Part shown: positions 1 through 5,592 of the stretch, piece after piece | How positions within the stretch are numbered: the first letter of the stretch is position 1 | How the letters are laid out: each line of letters opens with the position of its first letter | NCBI GenBank assembly: GCA_934130355.1 | Contig: CAKOXV010000020.1 | Span: 1 to 21,180 of the forward strand | Origin: an uncultured Clostridia bacterium | GTDB lineage: Bacteria > Bacillota > Clostridia > TANB77 > CAG-508 | DNA: 21,180 nucleotides | Direction: 5' to 3' | Notes under the pieces: generated by a model | Databases searched by the model: none | Told to the model about the DNA's origin: nothing | What the model saw: the letters and a program-made list of their open reading frames with translations, nothing else | Program-made: the position numbers and the translations under genes

Positions 1-89
1 GTTATCTCTTCAACACTTGTATTATCATATCCCTTTTCTGAAAACATTTTGATTGCTGTATTAAAAATTCTTCTTTTTGTTTTATTCAT
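1..89 (-). CDS. TetR/AcrR-family transcriptional regulator, N-terminal part (runs off the window)
   Basis: Reading leftward from an ATG at 89, the first 29 codons give MNKTKRRIFNTAIKMFSEKG followed by YDNTSVEEI. This is the typical start of a TetR-family DNA-binding domain: helix 1 with the A-x-x-x-F-x-E-K-G-Y pattern and the T-S-V-E-E-I start of the helix-turn-helix. The effector-binding domain lies outside the window. The ribosome binding site AAAGAGGTG lies inside the last codons of the alpha/beta hydrolase gene, whose stop is only 5 bases upstream, so the two genes are probably co-transcribed and translationally coupled. Such regulators often control their neighbour, so the hydrolase is a plausible target; that is inference. 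Confidence 0.85.
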   Translation of the reverse strand, partial: MNKTKRRIFNTAIKMFSEKGYDNTSVEEI

Positions 90-94
90 TATAA

Positions 95-1138
95 TTACAC
101 CTCTTTCATAACAATTTTTATAAAATCAAATATCTTATTATAATATATATCTGGTTCCTTATACCTTGATTCAGTATGTCCTGCGCCATGTATTATAAGT
201 TTATCTTTTTTGCAATTAGCTGATTCATATAATTGTTCACACATATACTCAGGAACAAAATCATCATTATCTCCATGAATAAACAATATTGGAACAGAGG
301 CTTTTTTTACTTGTTCTAATGCAGAGGCTTCTTTTATATCATATTTTGCTCTATAATTTGCTACTACTTCAAACATATTTAATACAGGAAAAGCTGGTAA
401 ATTAAATCTTGCTTTTGCTTCAGATGCAAATATATTCCATACAGATGTATAACCACTATCTTCTATTATAGCTTTAATATTATTGGGAAGTGTATCACCA
501 GATGCCATCAATACTGTTGCAGCCCCCATTGATGAACCATGTAATATAATATTAGAATTTCTGTTTTGCTCTATAATTAAATCTATCCAGCACTTTAAAT
601 CTTCTTTATCTAGCCATCCCATTCCAATATATTCTCCTTCACTTTCGCCAGTCGCTCTCATATATGGAATTAATACATTATAGCCTTTTTCTGAAAAGTG
701 CATTCCTACTGATATTACTGATTTTGGATTCGAGCGATAACCATGTAAAACAATTACCCAATCATCAATTTGTTTGTCTTTTATATATTCTGTTCCTCTT
801 AAAGTAATTCCATCTTTTGCAGTAACCTCAACTTTTTCATTTTTTATAGTATTGGTCCATTGACTTGCAAGTTGCATTTCTTTTTCTCGATTTTCTTTTA
901 TAATTTTTTCTGTTTCATTATTTATACTAGCAACTTCTATTGAACCTTTATTTTTTACTTCTCTATTTCCACCATTTCCTGTTCTTAAGATTGCATAATT
1001 AACAAAATAGTTTCCTATTCCTATGGTTACTACTATGCTAATTATAACTATAATTAATATTGCAATTAATATCTTCCTTAAAATATTTGGCTTATTATTT
1101 TTTCTTCCATGTATATCTCCTTTTATACTTTTACTCAT
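95..1138 (-). CDS. Membrane-anchored alpha/beta hydrolase
   Basis: The 347-residue protein starts with a basic segment and one hydrophobic helix (about residues 22-42), which suggests an N-terminal membrane anchor with the catalytic domain outside. The alpha/beta hydrolase core follows from about residue 105: VIVLHGY near 128-134 (oxyanion-hole region), nucleophile elbow GSSMG with Ser203, HGDNDDFVP with probable acid Asp292, and GAGH with His321. The triad appears complete. The lid layout recalls the YqkD/BAAT-like serine hydrolases, but no substrate can be named. Start: ATG at 1138 preceded by GCAGGAGAT at rather long spacing. The same frame stays open upstream into a metallo-beta-lactamase remnant (1139-1234). 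The stop codon is 5 bases from the TetR-type gene. Confidence 0.85.
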   Translation of the reverse strand: MSKSIKGDIHGRKNNKPNILRKILIAILIIVIISIVVTIGIGNYFVNYAILRTGNGGNREVKNKGSIEVASINNETEKIIKENREKEMQLASQWTNTIKNEKVEVTAKDGITLRGTEYIKDKQIDDWVIVLHGYRSNPKSVISVGMHFSEKGYNVLIPYMRATGESEGEYIGMGWLDKEDLKCWIDLIIEQNRNSNIILHGSSMGAATVLMASGDTLPNNIKAIIEDSGYTSVWNIFASEAKARFNLPAFPVLNMFEVVANYRAKYDIKEASALEQVKKASVPILFIHGDNDDFVPEYMCEQLYESANCKKDKLIIHGAGHTESRYKEPDIYYNKIFDFIKIVMKEV

Positions 1139-1234
1139 TATAAAGTCAGTATCTCCTGCAATATAGTATCTAATACCATCTAGTGTAATGATATAACCAA
1201 ATAGTAAGATATTTGGCTTGATAATATTCCAAAC
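1139..1234 (-). pseudogene. Remnant of a metallo-beta-lactamase-fold hydrolase
   Basis: The 32 codons directly upstream of the hydrolase ATG are open in its frame and end in GYIITLDGIRYYIAGDTD. This matches the pattern 'GY-hydrophobic-DG-hydrophobic-Y-x-AGDTD' seen in metallo-beta-lactamase-fold metal-dependent hydrolases (UPF0173/YtkL-like), where the AGDTD aspartate is a metal ligand. An in-frame TAG precedes codon 1, no start codon is present, and the N-terminal HxHxDH motif is absent, so this is only a fragment. It may be the scar of a deletion that placed the alpha/beta hydrolase here. The call rests on recognising one short motif. Confidence 0.45.
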
Positions 1235-1305
1235 CTAGATAAGTCTTTTACAATTACCATATTTCTAATAACAATAGGTTTCCTCCTATCCAATTTATAA
1301 CTGAA

Positions 1306-1334
1306 ATTATACACTTAATTATGAAATAATACAA
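1306..1334 (-). promoter_or_regulatory. Putative promoter for the hydrolase-TetR unit
   Basis: On the minus strand there is a perfect TATAAT (1306-1311) with TTGTAT (1329-1334) 17 bases upstream. Transcription would start near 1299 and give a leader of about 160 bases. The leader contains an AGGAGG at about 1281-1286 with no good start codon behind it, probably left over from the decayed upstream gene. Confidence 0.4.
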
Positions 1335-1342
1335 CTCATTTC

Positions 1343-1390
1343 AAAAAGAAAAAACTAGCCCTAATTTGCAAATACATATTAGAACTAGCC
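1343..1390 (-). terminator. Rho-independent terminator of the small unit at 1397-1566
   Basis: On the minus strand GGCTAGTTCTAAT (1390-1378) can pair over 13 positions, using G-U wobbles, with ATTAGGGCTAGTT (1365-1353), followed by a T-rich tract (1354-1343). The wobble pairs exist only in the minus-strand RNA; the plus-strand version would have four A-C mismatches. That fixes the direction. It lies 6 bases after the stop codon of the 31-codon ORF. Confidence 0.65.
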
Positions 1391-1396
1391 TTTACA

Positions 1397-1492
1397 CTAT
1401 TTATTAACTTTTTCAATTAAAAAATTTATAAATACTTCTATTAGTTTCTCATCTAAAGTTTTTGATTTCTCATCAAATACCTCTTTTACCAT
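1397..1492 (-). CDS. Small ORF (31 aa), possibly the 3' part of a frameshifted 47-aa gene
   Basis: ATG at 1492 opens a 31-codon ORF, MVKEVFDEKSKTLDEKLIEV then FINFLIEKVNK, which is amphipathic and charged. A second ORF from ATG 1541 (MDNELNEQNLIKGYNL) runs directly up to it in another frame; removing one base (the A at 1493) joins them into one 47-residue protein. Either the downstream ATG is the true start (weak AAAAGGG upstream) or the gene carries a one-base insertion. A TTGACA -35 element lies upstream and a terminator directly downstream, so the stretch looks like a self-contained transcription unit. I do not recognise the product. Confidence 0.35.
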   Translation of the reverse strand: MVKEVFDEKSKTLDEKLIEVFINFLIEKVNK

Positions 1493-1539
1493 TAAGGTTA
1501 TACCCTTTTATTAGATTTTGCTCATTTAATTCATTGTCC

Positions 1540-1566
1540 ATTATGCAAAACATTGTTTTTTGTCAA
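1540..1566 (-). promoter_or_regulatory. Possible promoter of the small unit
   Basis: Minus strand: a perfect TTGACA (1561-1566), then 15 bases, then CATAAT (1540-1545). The spacing is short and the first ATG of the 47-codon reading (1541) would lie inside the -10 element, which favours the ATG at 1492 as the real start. Confidence 0.3.
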
Positions 1567-1571
1567 TAGTC

Positions 1572-1610
1572 AAAAAATAAATTTCAAAATTTTTTCAAAC
1601 TCTGAAATTT
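1572..1610 (-). terminator. Weak terminator after the M23 peptidase
   Basis: Minus strand: AAATTTCA (1610-1603) and TGAAATTT (1586-1579) form an 8-bp all-A/T-rich stem with a 16-base loop, followed by A-TTTTTT. It stands about 30 bases after the peptidase stop. The stem is weak. Confidence 0.4.
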
Positions 1611-1638
1611 ATATATTTTTTACAAATTCAAATTGTTT

Positions 1639-2262
1639 TTATCGCACAGACTGTCTACTTTGAAATCTACCTTCTGCATTAGCAATCTCCGCTTCTAATA
1701 CATATAATGTTGTATTTGCTAAATATAATGTTGCTGTAGTTCCTTGAGTTGTTGGAGCATTTCTTAAATTTGTATTTCTTGCTAAAGTTCTTAGTTCTTG
1801 TTTTTGCCCTTTTTCTATTTGATAATTTGCACTATTGTAGTTTCCTATTTTGTTTGGTATTCCCATATATGTGGCAGGATTTAATTTTTTAACCGCTCTT
1901 CCATTTTCAAATCTTCTTATTTCTACATGTGTGTGTGGACCTGTTGCATTTCCAGTACTACCCATTTTTCCAACTACTGTTACATAAGATACTTTCTGTC
2001 CAACTCTGACATAAATTTTATCTAAATGTGCTAAATAAATTCTATTTTCTGTTCCATCTTCTTTTATTCTTACATAATTTCCAAAACCACCTTTGTCATA
2101 TCCTGCTCTTTCAACTGTTCCATTACAAATTGAATATACTTTTGTACTTGTTATTCCTACAAGGTCTATTCCAGAATGCATTCCACTAGCCCACAAGTTT
2201 CCTTTTTGTCCATATACACATGTTATTTTGAAATTTCCTGTAAAACATATTTTAGTCGCCAT
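1639..2262 (-). CDS. M23 (LytM-type) peptidoglycan endopeptidase with a truncated SH3-like tail
   Basis: The 207-residue protein has a complete M23 zinc-peptidase domain (about residues 10-130): GMHSGIDLVG with zinc ligands His29 and Asp33, LAHLD with His79, and GPHTHVEIR with His110/His112. After a linker (135-155) comes the start of a bacterial SH3-type domain (TNLRNAP, then ATLYLANTTLYVLE), which stops after about 45 residues with FQSRQSVR, short of the usual 55-65; the conserved end of that domain is missing. No signal peptide is seen, as in phage endolysins that need a holin. The ATG at 2262 has AGGAG nine bases upstream and overlaps the 35-codon acidic ORF by 11 bases. Neighbouring DNA (palindromic element, small ORFs) fits a prophage or mobile-element remnant. 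Confidence 0.8.
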   Translation of the reverse strand: MATKICFTGNFKITCVYGQKGNLWASGMHSGIDLVGITSTKVYSICNGTVERAGYDKGGFGNYVRIKEDGTENRIYLAHLDKIYVRVGQKVSYVTVVGKMGSTGNATGPHTHVEIRRFENGRAVKKLNPATYMGIPNKIGNYNSANYQIEKGQKQELRTLARNTNLRNAPTTQGTTATLYLANTTLYVLEAEIANAEGRFQSRQSVR

Positions 2263-2359
2263 TTTCTTCTACTCCTTCCATTTCTAAAATATCATCTATA
2301 CTTTCATCTGTGTATTCTATTAGTTCTTGATTTTCTTGTAATTCGTTTTCGTCTTCCAT
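2252..2359 (-). CDS. Small acidic protein (35 aa) coupled to the M23 peptidase
   Basis: ATG at 2359 opens MEDENELQENQELIEYTDES then IDDILEMEGVEENGD, with about 15 acidic residues and no basic ones. Its end overlaps the start of the M23 gene by 11 bases, so translation is probably coupled. Upstream in-frame ATGs at 2368 and 2371 are possible starts; AAAGGA lies directly before them and about 12 bases before the 2359 ATG, so the exact start is unsettled. The position resembles small accessory ORFs beside phage lysis genes. Function unknown. Confidence 0.45.
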   Translation of the reverse strand: MEDENELQENQELIEYTDESIDDILEMEGVEENGD

Positions 2360-2430
2360 AATTAACATCATTCCTTTCTCTATTATTATATTCATTTTTC
2401 TGTATTTTGGTTTTATTAAAGCACAAAAAT

Positions 2431-2800
2431 AGTTTAATCATATATCTTAGTTAAAAGAGCCTCATACCACCCTGTGGACTCTACATATATATTAAATAAT
2501 GAAAAATTTTGTGCATCTAAACTTGAGTATAGAAAATCTTAAGTGCCAAAAGAGGAATGTTCACGTCAAAAATTAATATATTACTATTCCATGGCAAAAA
2601 CATAGCTAGGGTCTTCGTCGGGGGTCTTTGCCTTATTCCATAGTAACATATTCATTTTTGGACTAAGTGAAAGAGGCGCTTTGGGCACTATTAGATTTTA
2701 TACGAAAGTTTAGCTTGTCCAAAATTTGAAATGTTTTAATATATATGTAGAGTCCACAGGGTGATATGAAGCTCTTTATGCTAAGTCATATGTTTAAATC
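2431..2800. mobile_element. 370-bp full-length imperfect palindrome (MITE-like element)
   Basis: The two halves of this gene-free stretch are inverted copies. The best block is a perfect 26-bp inverted repeat at 2471-2496 and 2735-2760 (containing CCTGTGGACTCTACATATAT). Outward, 2431-2470 matches the complement of 2761-2800 at about 30 of 40 positions; inward, the arms stay alignable (for example 2528-2554 with 2671-2715) down to GGCAAA (2593-2598) pairing with TTTGCC (2627-2632), with an apical loop of about 28 bases. No ORF of note lies inside. A compact non-coding palindrome of this size is typical of a MITE or of a transcribed long hairpin. Part of the left arm recurs at 21045-21116. Confidence 0.7.
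2484..2554 (+). repeat. Dispersed repeat core, copy 1 (inside the palindrome)
   Basis: This 71-bp segment is repeated at 21045-21116 in the same orientation with three substitutions and one inserted base by my alignment. It includes the stretches GTGCATCTAAACTTGAGTAT and AGTGCCAAAAGAG. Similarity stops sharply at both ends. Confidence 0.85.
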
Positions 2801-2812
2801 TATTGATTATGA

Positions 2813-2850
2813 ATAAAAAAAGAAGGTATTACATAATGTAATATCTTCTT
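2813..2850 (-). terminator. Rho-independent terminator of the murE-ferredoxin operon
   Basis: Minus strand: AAGAAGATATTACA (2850-2837), loop TTA, TGTAATACCTTCTT (2833-2820), then a run of T ending near 2814. It stands 9 bases after the ferredoxin stop codon, at the end of a chain of nine closely spaced genes. Transcription from the operon is therefore stopped before it reaches the palindromic element. Confidence 0.85.
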
Positions 2851-2858
2851 GGATTGCA

Positions 2859-3038
2859 CTATTCATTTACCTCACTTGGAGCCTCAACAGGGCAAACACC
2901 TGCACATGTACCACAACTTATACAAGCTGATTCATCTATTACAAAACAGCTATCTCCTTGTGATATGCATCCAACTGGACATTCTGCTGCACAAGCTCCA
3001 CAGCTTATACATTTTTCACAAGATATTCTATATGCCAT
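2859..3038 (-). CDS. 2[4Fe-4S] ferredoxin
   Basis: The 59-residue protein has two CxxCxxCxxxCP motifs: CISCGACAAECP in the first half and CISCGTCAGVCP in the second, the classical clostridial-type ferredoxin carrying two [4Fe-4S] clusters. It is a soluble low-potential electron carrier. I place the start at ATG 3038 (MAYRISC...) because AAGGCGGTG lies 6-7 bases before it and ferredoxins of this type usually begin this way. An in-frame ATG at 3059 overlapping the ricT stop codon would add seven residues but has no ribosome binding site. Being last in an operon after ricT, whose product carries iron-sulfur clusters in Bacillus, it may serve RicT or simply be co-transcribed. Confidence 0.9.
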   Translation of the reverse strand: MAYRISCEKCISCGACAAECPVGCISQGDSCFVIDESACISCGTCAGVCPVEAPSEVNE

Positions 3039-3058
3039 TTCTTTCACCGCCTTTCTCA

Positions 3059-3973
3059 TTAATTATTAATTCTATTCTTAGAATCTTCTTTTTCTAATTT
3101 TTCTAGTTCTTTTAGCTCGTTTTTATATTCATTTTCTTCATTTGCTTCTTGATCTTTTACTGCATCTTTTATAACTTTAATATCTTTTACTTCATATTTT
3201 TTTATTTTAAATATTTCTCCATCTTTAATTTTTACTTTTACAATTTCTTTTAGAGTTTCAATTCCGTCTACTTCACCTTTTCCATCTGGTGTTTCTACAA
3301 TTGCCCCGACATTAGGCAATCTTTTTAATTTTTCTTCATATACTTCTTGTTCATATTTTAGGCAACACATTAATCTTCCGCAATTTCCTGAAATTTTTGA
3401 TGGATTAAGTGATATGTTTTGCTCTTTTGCCATTTTTATTGAGACTGTTTCAAAGTCACTTAAAAATGAACAGCAACATAGTTCTCTACCACATACACCA
3501 TTTCCACCTATTCTCTTTACTTCATCTCTTACTCCTATTTGCCTTAATTCTATTCTTGTTTTATATATTGCAGCTAAGTCTTTTACTAGTTCTCTAAAAT
3601 CTACTCTTCCATCTGCAGTAAAGTAAAATAGTATTTTGCTATTATCAAATTTGTATTCAACATCTGTTAATGTCATTTCTAATTTGTGTTCTTTTATTTT
3701 TTTGTTACATATTTCTAATGCTTCTTTTTCTTTTTGTCTACATTCTTCTGCATGTTTTATGTCTTTAGGTGATGCTAATCTTAATACTTTTTTTAATGGT
3801 TCTGTCACTTTTTCTTCTTCTATCATTCTGTTTGGGACTACTACTTCTGCAATTTCTTCTCCTTGAGCTGTATCTACAATTACTTTATCACCTTTTTGAA
3901 CTTCTAGCCATTTAGGGTCAAAGAAATATATTTTTCCAAGCCTTTTAAATCTAACTCCTACTATTCTTTTCAT
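3059..3973 (-). CDS. ricT: RicT/YaaT-type PSP1-domain protein
   Basis: The 304-residue protein belongs to the PSP1 C-terminal domain family. Landmarks: N-terminal GVRFKRLGKIYFFDP, the central ADGRVDFRELVKDLA, and a cysteine-rich core GVCGRELCCCSF (Cys161, 166, 167, 168) and GNCGRLMCC (Cys198, 203, 204). In Bacillus subtilis RicT joins RicA and RicF in a complex that carries [4Fe-4S] clusters and promotes RNase Y-dependent RNA maturation and phosphorelay signalling; the cysteines here would support cluster binding. The last 60 residues are highly charged and longer than in the Bacillus protein (about 275 residues). It directly follows holB, the same order as holB-yaaT in Bacillus, which supports the call. 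Confidence 0.9.
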   Translation of the reverse strand: MKRIVGVRFKRLGKIYFFDPKWLEVQKGDKVIVDTAQGEEIAEVVVPNRMIEEEKVTEPLKKVLRLASPKDIKHAEECRQKEKEALEICNKKIKEHKLEMTLTDVEYKFDNSKILFYFTADGRVDFRELVKDLAAIYKTRIELRQIGVRDEVKRIGGNGVCGRELCCCSFLSDFETVSIKMAKEQNISLNPSKISGNCGRLMCCLKYEQEVYEEKLKRLPNVGAIVETPDGKGEVDGIETLKEIVKVKIKDGEIFKIKKYEVKDIKVIKDAVKDQEANEENEYKNELKELEKLEKEDSKNRINN

Positions 3974-3989
3974 TTTTATATCTTCCTTC

Positions 3990-4880
3990 CTAATTGTGTA
4001 TTATAAATGTCATATTAAATAGTAAATTATCAATGCACATGTCATAATTACTATTTGCTCTAATTCTTTTTTTGGTTTGTTCTACTATGTCAATACATTT
4101 TATATATTTAATATTTTGTTTGCTTAATTTCAATAATACTACATTCATATAGTCTAATATTGAGTATATTTCTTCTTTTGCTTTGTATATTTCTTCTGCA
4201 CTTTGAGTTATTTCTATCAAATTATGATTCTGCATATCTAATAAAATTTTTTCTATATTTCCATATATATTTTTATTTTCATTTAATTTTATTGCTTTTG
4301 ATATACTTCCTTGTGATTGTTCTAAAATTTGATTGTTTATATCTTGGTCTGGGTATTCTTGTTTTAAATATTTTCTTATTTCTTCTGTGTCTATTGGTTG
4401 AAAATACATTCTAGTACATCTTGATTTTATTGTGCTTAACAAATTGTCTTCATTTGTACATATTAATATTATTGTTATATATTCTGGTGGTTCTTCCAAA
4501 GTTTTTAATAAACAGTTTTGTGCTTCTGTTGTCATTGTATCACTATTGTCAATTATATAAACTTTTTTACTTGATATTATTGGTTTTTCTGCAATTTTTC
4601 TTTGCATAGCCCTGATTTGTTCTATTTTAATTTTTCCATCTTCTGATTCTATTACTTGAAAGTCTGGATTATTGTTAGAATCAAATTCTATACAAGATTT
4701 ACATTGACAATTTTCCTGATTATTTAGGCATAATATTCTTTTAGCAAATTGTTTTGCTATTAATTTTTTTCCAATTCCTTCAGTTCCCCAAAATATATAG
4801 CTATGTGAAGTTTTTCCTGCTATTACTGCTTTTTCTAAAATGCTTTTATTTTTTTCATTTCCTAATATATTCTCAAACAA
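3990..4880 (-). CDS. holB: DNA polymerase III, delta' subunit
   Basis: This 296-residue AAA+ clamp-loader subunit helps the gamma/tau complex load the beta clamp during replication. Visible features: GTEGIGKKL (residues 32-40) at the Walker A position, a four-cysteine zinc knuckle (Cys51, 58, 60, 63), the LLKTLEEPP segment and the SRC motif in TIKSRC that acts in sensing. The N-terminal FENILGNEKNKSIL is typical of delta'. Its ATG (4880) is just downstream of the lepB stop, with GGAGGAG lying inside the last lepB codons, so the two are coupled. The C-terminal third is poorly conserved, as usual for this family. Confidence 0.92.
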   Translation of the reverse strand: MFENILGNEKNKSILEKAVIAGKTSHSYIFWGTEGIGKKLIAKQFAKRILCLNNQENCQCKSCIEFDSNNNPDFQVIESEDGKIKIEQIRAMQRKIAEKPIISSKKVYIIDNSDTMTTEAQNCLLKTLEEPPEYITIILICTNEDNLLSTIKSRCTRMYFQPIDTEEIRKYLKQEYPDQDINNQILEQSQGSISKAIKLNENKNIYGNIEKILLDMQNHNLIEITQSAEEIYKAKEEIYSILDYMNVVLLKLSKQNIKYIKCIDIVEQTKKRIRANSNYDMCIDNLLFNMTFIIHN

Positions 4881-4883
4881 TGT

Positions 4884-5531
4884 TTATTTTACTCCTCCAA
4901 ATTCTGAAAGTGGCCAGAATCTAAATGCTACTGTTCCTTCAATTTTTTCTAATGGTATACATCCAAATGCTCTACAATCAGTGCTTCCTGGTCTATTATC
5001 TCCCATAGCAAATACGCAATTTTCAGGAACTGTAAAATTTGTGAAAAAGCCTCTGTCTCTACTTCCTTGTACAAAGTCTGTTACAACTCCTGGTTCTAAG
5101 TAATCTTCAACTAATTTTTTACCATCAATATATACAGAACCATCTTTTATTTCTATATATTCACCTGGTAATCCTATTACTCTTTTTATATAACTTTTCT
5201 TTCCTGTTTCTAATACATAATATGAAAATTTCTCTAATAAACTTTGTGGTTCATTTTTGTATATTGCTACTGGGTTGCTATAATCTATATTTTCTACTGT
5301 TGTTACACTTGGTGCTTCAAATGTGATTATATCTCCTCTTTTAGGCATTTTCTTTGTTGTTCTTCCCCATCTGTTTAACCATAATCTTTCGTTTTCTTTT
5401 AGTGTTGGAAACATTGATGTCTGTTGTACTATTGTTGGCGTTCCTATATAGTATCTTACTACTAATGCTAATACTACTGCTATTATTATGCATATTAACC
5501 ATTCTATTGTTTCACGTAATACTGACTTCAT
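4884..5531 (-). CDS. lepB: Signal peptidase I
   Basis: The 215-residue type I signal peptidase removes signal peptides from exported preproteins. It has one N-terminal membrane helix (about residues 10-27), the box with catalytic Ser39 in TSMFPTL, catalytic Lys116 in YIKRVIGLPGE, and the GDNRPGSTDCRAFG box near the C-terminus. The start is taken as ATG 5531 (MKSVLRET), four bases after AAAGGAGG; an upstream ATG at 5582 would add 17 residues but lacks a ribosome binding site. It lies between the sensor kinase and holB in the long operon, an unusual neighbour for cell-wall genes but consistent with general envelope biogenesis. Confidence 0.95.
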   Translation of the reverse strand: MKSVLRETIEWLICIIIAVVLALVVRYYIGTPTIVQQTSMFPTLKENERLWLNRWGRTTKKMPKRGDIITFEAPSVTTVENIDYSNPVAIYKNEPQSLLEKFSYYVLETGKKSYIKRVIGLPGEYIEIKDGSVYIDGKKLVEDYLEPGVVTDFVQGSRDRGFFTNFTVPENCVFAMGDNRPGSTDCRAFGCIPLEKIEGTVAFRFWPLSEFGGVK

Positions 5532-5592
5532 TTTTCCTCCTTTTATGAAAAATATTATATATGAACTCTTGTCCATTTTCAAGCTGTTTCAC

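Noticed and set aside
2385..2413. TATAAT upstream of the acidic ORF and M23 gene as a promoter
   Set aside because: The -10 hexamer is perfect on the minus strand, but the -35 position reads AAACCA and no extended -10 is present.
2431..2800. Interpretation of the palindrome as a retron, CRISPR array or riboswitch
   Set aside because: No reverse transcriptase or cas gene is near, there are no regularly spaced repeats, and no known aptamer core is recognisable. It also follows, rather than precedes, the neighbouring operon.
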